A stretch of 64,000 bases of DNA from Stutzerimonas stutzeri RCH2 (lineage in GTDB: Bacteria; Pseudomonadota; Gammaproteobacteria; Pseudomonadales; Pseudomonadaceae): the NCBI RefSeq assembly GCF_000327065.1, contig NC_019936.1, positions 3,624,001-3,688,000 on the forward strand, in the 5' to 3' direction. The notes below the pieces were generated by a model, which saw only the letters and a program-made list of their open reading frames with translations, ran no database searches and was not told where the DNA came from. Each line of letters opens with the position of its first letter. Position 1 is the first letter of the stretch. Both the position numbers and the translations under genes were made by a program. Shown here piece after piece: positions 61,463 through 64,000 of the stretch.

Positions 61463-62923
61463 TCAGCGCCCGGCCAGCGCCGGCATCACTCGCGGGCGCA
61501 GCAGCTCGCCGACCAGGGTGAGTGCACCGATCGCGCCGGCGATCCAGTACCAGCGCTGCAGCGGGTCGAAGCCCAACCAGCCGAGGGCGTGCAGGAACAC
61601 CATCAGGATCAGCACCGGGCAGACGTAGCGGACCATGAACAGCCACAGTGCGTAGCCCAGCGGCGGCAAGTTCAGCTCGTCGCGCATGATCTCGCTGCGC
61701 AGTGCGTAACCGGCCAGCAGCACGGTGAAGATCCCGCCCAGCGGCATCATCCAGCGCGAGGTCAGGTAATCCAGCCAGTCGAAGAAGTTCTTGCCCATCG
61801 GCGTCCAGCCGGACATGAGGTTGAACGAGAGCATCGCCAGCATGCTGATCACCAGCAGTACCGCACCCGAGCCCATCGCCGCCTTCAGGCGCGAGATGCC
61901 GTGCTTCTCGTTGAGGTAGGCAACGGTGGCTTCGATCATCGAGATCGCCGAGGTCAGCGCTGCGATCGATACCATGGCGAAGAACAGCACGCCGAACGCA
62001 GTGCCGAACGGCATCTGCTGGAAGGCCAGCGGCAGGCTCATGAAGATCAGGCCAGGGCCGGCGGTCGGGTCCATGCCATTGGCGAAGATGATCGGGAAGA
62101 TCGCCAGGCCCGCCAGCAGCGCGACGCAGGTGTCGGCGATGGCGACCATGAAGGTGGTGCGGGCGATGGACTGGTCATCCGGGATGTACGAGCCGTAGGT
62201 GAGGATCGCACCGGAAGCCAGGCTGAGGGTGAAGAACGCGTGGCCAAGCGCGGCCAGCAGCGCCTCACCGGTGATCTTCGAGGTATCGAAGCTGAACAGG
62301 AAGGCGAAGCCCTGATCGAAGCCGCCACTGGTCACCGCGTAACCCACCAGGATCAGCAGCAGCACGGCCAGGCCCGGCATCATCCAGCGCACGGCGTTCT
62401 CGATGCCCTTCTGCACACCCTTGGCGACGATCCACAGGGTCAGCAGCGCTACCAGCAGACTCCAGCCGCCGAGCTGCCAGGGGTTGGAGTTGTGCGCCTC
62501 GAATACGCCGCCCAATGCCTCGACGCTGGTCGCGGCCAGGGAGCCGTCGAGCATCTTCACCGTGTAGGCGAAGGCCCAGCCGGCAACCACCACATAGAAG
62601 CAGAGGATCAGGAAGCCGGCCGTCATGGCCATGCCGCCGACCGCCTTCCACAGCGGGTTGCCGTTGTTCTCGCGGACCACCCGGCCGATGGCGTCGATCG
62701 GGCTGCCACGGCCGCGGCGACCGATGGCGATCTCGCACATCATTACCGGTACGCCGATGGCGAGGATGCACAGCAGGTACATCAATACGAAGGCACCACC
62801 GCCGAACTCGCCGGTGATGTAGGGGAATTTCCAGATGTTGCCCAGGCCCACGGCGGAGCCGGTTGCCGCGAGGATGAAGCCCCAGCGCGACAGCCAGAGG
62901 TTCTTCGGTTTTTCACGAGTCAT
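61463..62923 (-). CDS. Sodium-dependent neurotransmitter:sodium symporter-family transporter
   Basis: A 486-residue LeuT-like protein: helix 1 [14 protein letters not shown] with the unwound Na+ site, then 11 further helices, [18 protein letters not shown] in helix 6-7 and [12 protein letters not shown]. It imports an amino acid with Na+. Without binding-site comparison, the substrate is not clear. The gene is next to the PctA-like chemoreceptor but in a separate transcription unit. Confidence 0.92.
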   Translation of the reverse strand: MTREKPKNLWLSRWGFILAATGSAVGLGNIWKFPYITGEFGGGAFVLMYLLCILAIGVPVMMCEIAIGRRGRGSPIDAIGRVVRENNGNPLWKAVGGMAMTAGFLILCFYVVVAGWAFAYTVKMLDGSLAATSVEALGGVFEAHNSNPWQLGGWSLLVALLTLWIVAKGVQKGIENAVRWMMPGLAVLLLILVGYAVTSGGFDQGFAFLFSFDTSKITGEALLAALGHAFFTLSLASGAILTYGSYIPDDQSIARTTFMVAIADTCVALLAGLAIFPIIFANGMDPTAGPGLIFMSLPLAFQQMPFGTAFGVLFFAMVSIAALTSAISMIEATVAYLNEKHGISRLKAAMGSGAVLLVISMLAMLSFNLMSGWTPMGKNFFDWLDYLTSRWMMPLGGIFTVLLAGYALRSEIMRDELNLPPLGYALWLFMVRYVCPVLILMVFLHALGWLGFDPLQRWYWIAGAIGALTLVGELLRPRVMPALAGR

Positions 62924-63004
62924 ACGTCACCTGTTTGTTGTTATCTGTGACGGGATCGGGACCGTCGCGCAGGGCGCGGCGGCGTGCAAGGCGGATTCAG
63001 TCGT

Positions 63005-63664
63005 TCATTGAGCGTCGGGCTGCACCTCCGGCGCGGCCTGCTGGAAGGCCGGAAGCGTCTCGCAGCGGGCAACGATCTCGAGAATGCGTGGATACGCCGC
63101 GAGGTCACAGGCAAAACGGCGCGCATTGTATACCTGCGGCACCAGGCATGCCTCCAGATAACCTGGCCGATCGTTCAGGGAAAGCTTGTCACCAAAGGTT
63201 TCCAGGCCCTGCTCCACCGCCGCCAGCCCCTGGCTGACCCAATGCCGATACCAGGCATTCTTCGCCTCGTCATCGACGCCCAGTTCGGCGCTGAGGTACT
63301 GCAGCACGCGCAGGTTGTTCAGCGGATGGATCTCGCAGGCGATGTGCATGGCCAGCGAGCGCACCTGGGCGCGCTCAACCGGATCGGCCGGCAGCAGCGC
63401 CGGTACCGGAAACACCTCGTCGAGGTACTCCAGGATCGCCAGCGACTGGCTGATGCGCGCGCCGCCATTGCCTTCGTCCACCAGCAGCGGCACCAGCTGC
63501 TGCGGGTTGAGGGCGCGGTAATCGGCCGCACGCTGCTGGCCGCCATCCTTGACCAGATGCACCGGCACCTGGCGGTAGGCCAGGCCCTTCAGATTCAGCG
63601 CGATGCGCACCCGGTAGGCGGCACTGGAGCGCCAGTAGCCGTAGAGCGTCAGCTCAGTGCCCAT
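63005..63664 (-). CDS. maiA: Maleylacetoacetate isomerase
   Basis: A 219-residue zeta-class glutathione transferase: the start LYGYWRSSAAYRVRIALNLKG with the SSxxYRVRIAL motif of MaiA, and NPQQLVPLL and ISQSLAILEYL for glutathione binding. It turns maleylacetoacetate into fumarylacetoacetate in homogentisate (Tyr/Phe) catabolism. ATG at 63664 overlaps the upstream FAH gene by 11 nt, as in hmgA-fahA-maiA operons. Confidence 0.93.
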   Translation of the reverse strand: MGTELTLYGYWRSSAAYRVRIALNLKGLAYRQVPVHLVKDGGQQRAADYRALNPQQLVPLLVDEGNGGARISQSLAILEYLDEVFPVPALLPADPVERAQVRSLAMHIACEIHPLNNLRVLQYLSAELGVDDEAKNAWYRHWVSQGLAAVEQGLETFGDKLSLNDRPGYLEACLVPQVYNARRFACDLAAYPRILEIVARCETLPAFQQAAPEVQPDAQ

Positions 63665-64000
63665 AGCGCTCCACCTGCTGATCGATGGCACCAAAGATGC
63701 TCTGCCCGGCGGCGTCGAACATCTCGATGCGCACCCGGTCGCCGAACTTGAGGAACGGCGTCTTCGCCTCGCCGTGCTCGACGACCTCGAGCATGCGTTT
63801 CTCGGCCAGGCAGGACGAGCCGGCGCTGCGGTCGTAGTTCGACACCGTACCCGAACCGATGATGGTGCCGGCGCCCAGCGGACGGGTGCGCGCGGCATGG
63901 GCAACCAGGGTCGGGAAGTTGAAGGTCATGTCGGTGCCGGCATCCGGCTGGCCGAACAGCTCGCCGTTGATGTGCGAGACCAGCGGCCGATGCACCTTGC
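63654..64000 (-). CDS. fahA: Fumarylacetoacetase, 3' partial view (continues beyond window)
   Basis: The last ~115 residues of a fumarylacetoacetate hydrolase-family protein: FPTLVAHAARTRPLGAGTIIGSGTVSN, KRMLEVVEHGEAKTPFLKFGDRVRIEMFD and GAIDQQVERY, each a known C-terminal block. Its 5' end lies past base 64000 and the frame is still open at the window edge. It would cleave fumarylacetoacetate to fumarate and acetoacetate, the step after MaiA. The gene symbol rests on the maiA neighbour. A shorter FAH-domain enzyme is possible. Confidence 0.85.
   Translation of the reverse strand, partial: KVHRPLVSHINGELFGQPDAGTDMTFNFPTLVAHAARTRPLGAGTIIGSGTVSNYDRSAGSSCLAEKRMLEVVEHGEAKTPFLKFGDRVRIEMFDAAGQSIFGAIDQQVERYGH

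Noticed and set aside
61142..62950. Open frame of about 600 codons on the plus strand
   Set aside because: Antisense shadow of the NSS transporter and the chemoreceptor N-terminus; low-complexity HQRED composition.
1..64000. CRISPR arrays, insertion sequences, prophage, tRNA or rRNA genes
   Set aside because: I looked for regular spaced repeats, transposase motifs, terminal inverted repeats and tRNA-like cloverleafs and found none I could support.

Overview
The window is GC-rich, densely coding bacterial DNA whose gene content fits a denitrifying gammaproteobacterium of the Pseudomonas stutzeri (Stutzerimonas) group. Reasons: a complete respiratory nitrate reductase locus (narXL, narK2, a universal stress protein, narK1, narGHJI, a PpiC-type isomerase, moaA, moaB, moeA), two DNR-type Crp/Fnr regulators lacking the FNR cysteines, and a ColRS locus with the warA/warB-type genes typical of pseudomonads. 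I recognised no rRNA, tRNA, CRISPR array, insertion sequence or prophage; it reads as chromosomal backbone. Functions are inferred from motifs read by eye.

Layout. 1-6.1 kb: end of a CstB-like persulfide dioxygenase/rhodanese gene with an apparent frameshift, then a divergent haem cluster (cytochrome b/flavin/2Fe-2S reductase facing an SHP-like DUF1924 cytochrome and a dihaem cytochrome c), then an ECF sigma factor, zinc-finger anti-sigma, periplasmic sensor-like protein and a secreted DnrO-like protein. Two near-identical promoter-like sequences (GGAACA-N14-GCGTTA) precede the sigma gene and the DnrO-like gene, suggesting autoregulation plus one local target. 6.1-16.9 kb: envelope region. 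ColR-ColS and a downstream WarA methyltransferase, WarB/InaA-like kinase, DgkA and LTA-synthase-like enzyme on the minus strand; a second LTA-synthase-like enzyme and a PAP2 phosphatase on the plus strand; then a small lipoprotein, an SdiA-regulated/YjiK protein and a DUF1232 protein.

17.0-24.2 kb: a plus-strand operon with overlapping genes (thermostable-haemolysin-like protein, AMP-dependent acyl ligase, haem-oxygenase-like diiron protein, SDR dehydrogenase, TPR exported protein, OmpR-type regulator, QseC/PmrB-type kinase), followed by a cytochrome b561 gene. The operon and the b561 gene both start behind TTAAG-N6-TTAAG boxes of PmrA/BqsR type with identical spacing to the -10. This is my best candidate for an under-described system: a metal- or redox-responsive two-component system controlling a small fatty-acid-like oxidative pathway. 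It ends at a perfect 17-bp bidirectional terminator.

24.2-46.6 kb: molybdenum cofactor genes and the nar operon on the minus strand, driven from an ANR/DNR box upstream of narK2, and narXL in the opposite direction. Downstream of narL lie a free-standing periplasmic protein with two nitrate-sensor P-boxes behind its own ANR/DNR box, two DNR paralogues flanking a DUF4345 membrane protein, a DUF411 metal-binding protein and a zinc metallopeptidase. 46.6-64 kb: mostly housekeeping genes (HAD phosphatase, TesB thioesterase, GNAT, histone-deacetylase-like hydrolase, TIGR03862 flavoprotein, RhlE helicase, CPA2 antiporter, EAL phosphodiesterase, DJ-1/PfpI protein, a PctA-type chemoreceptor, an NSS transporter and MaiA/FAH aromatic catabolism genes), plus one unassigned GHKL ATPase and an acyltransferase-3 protein.
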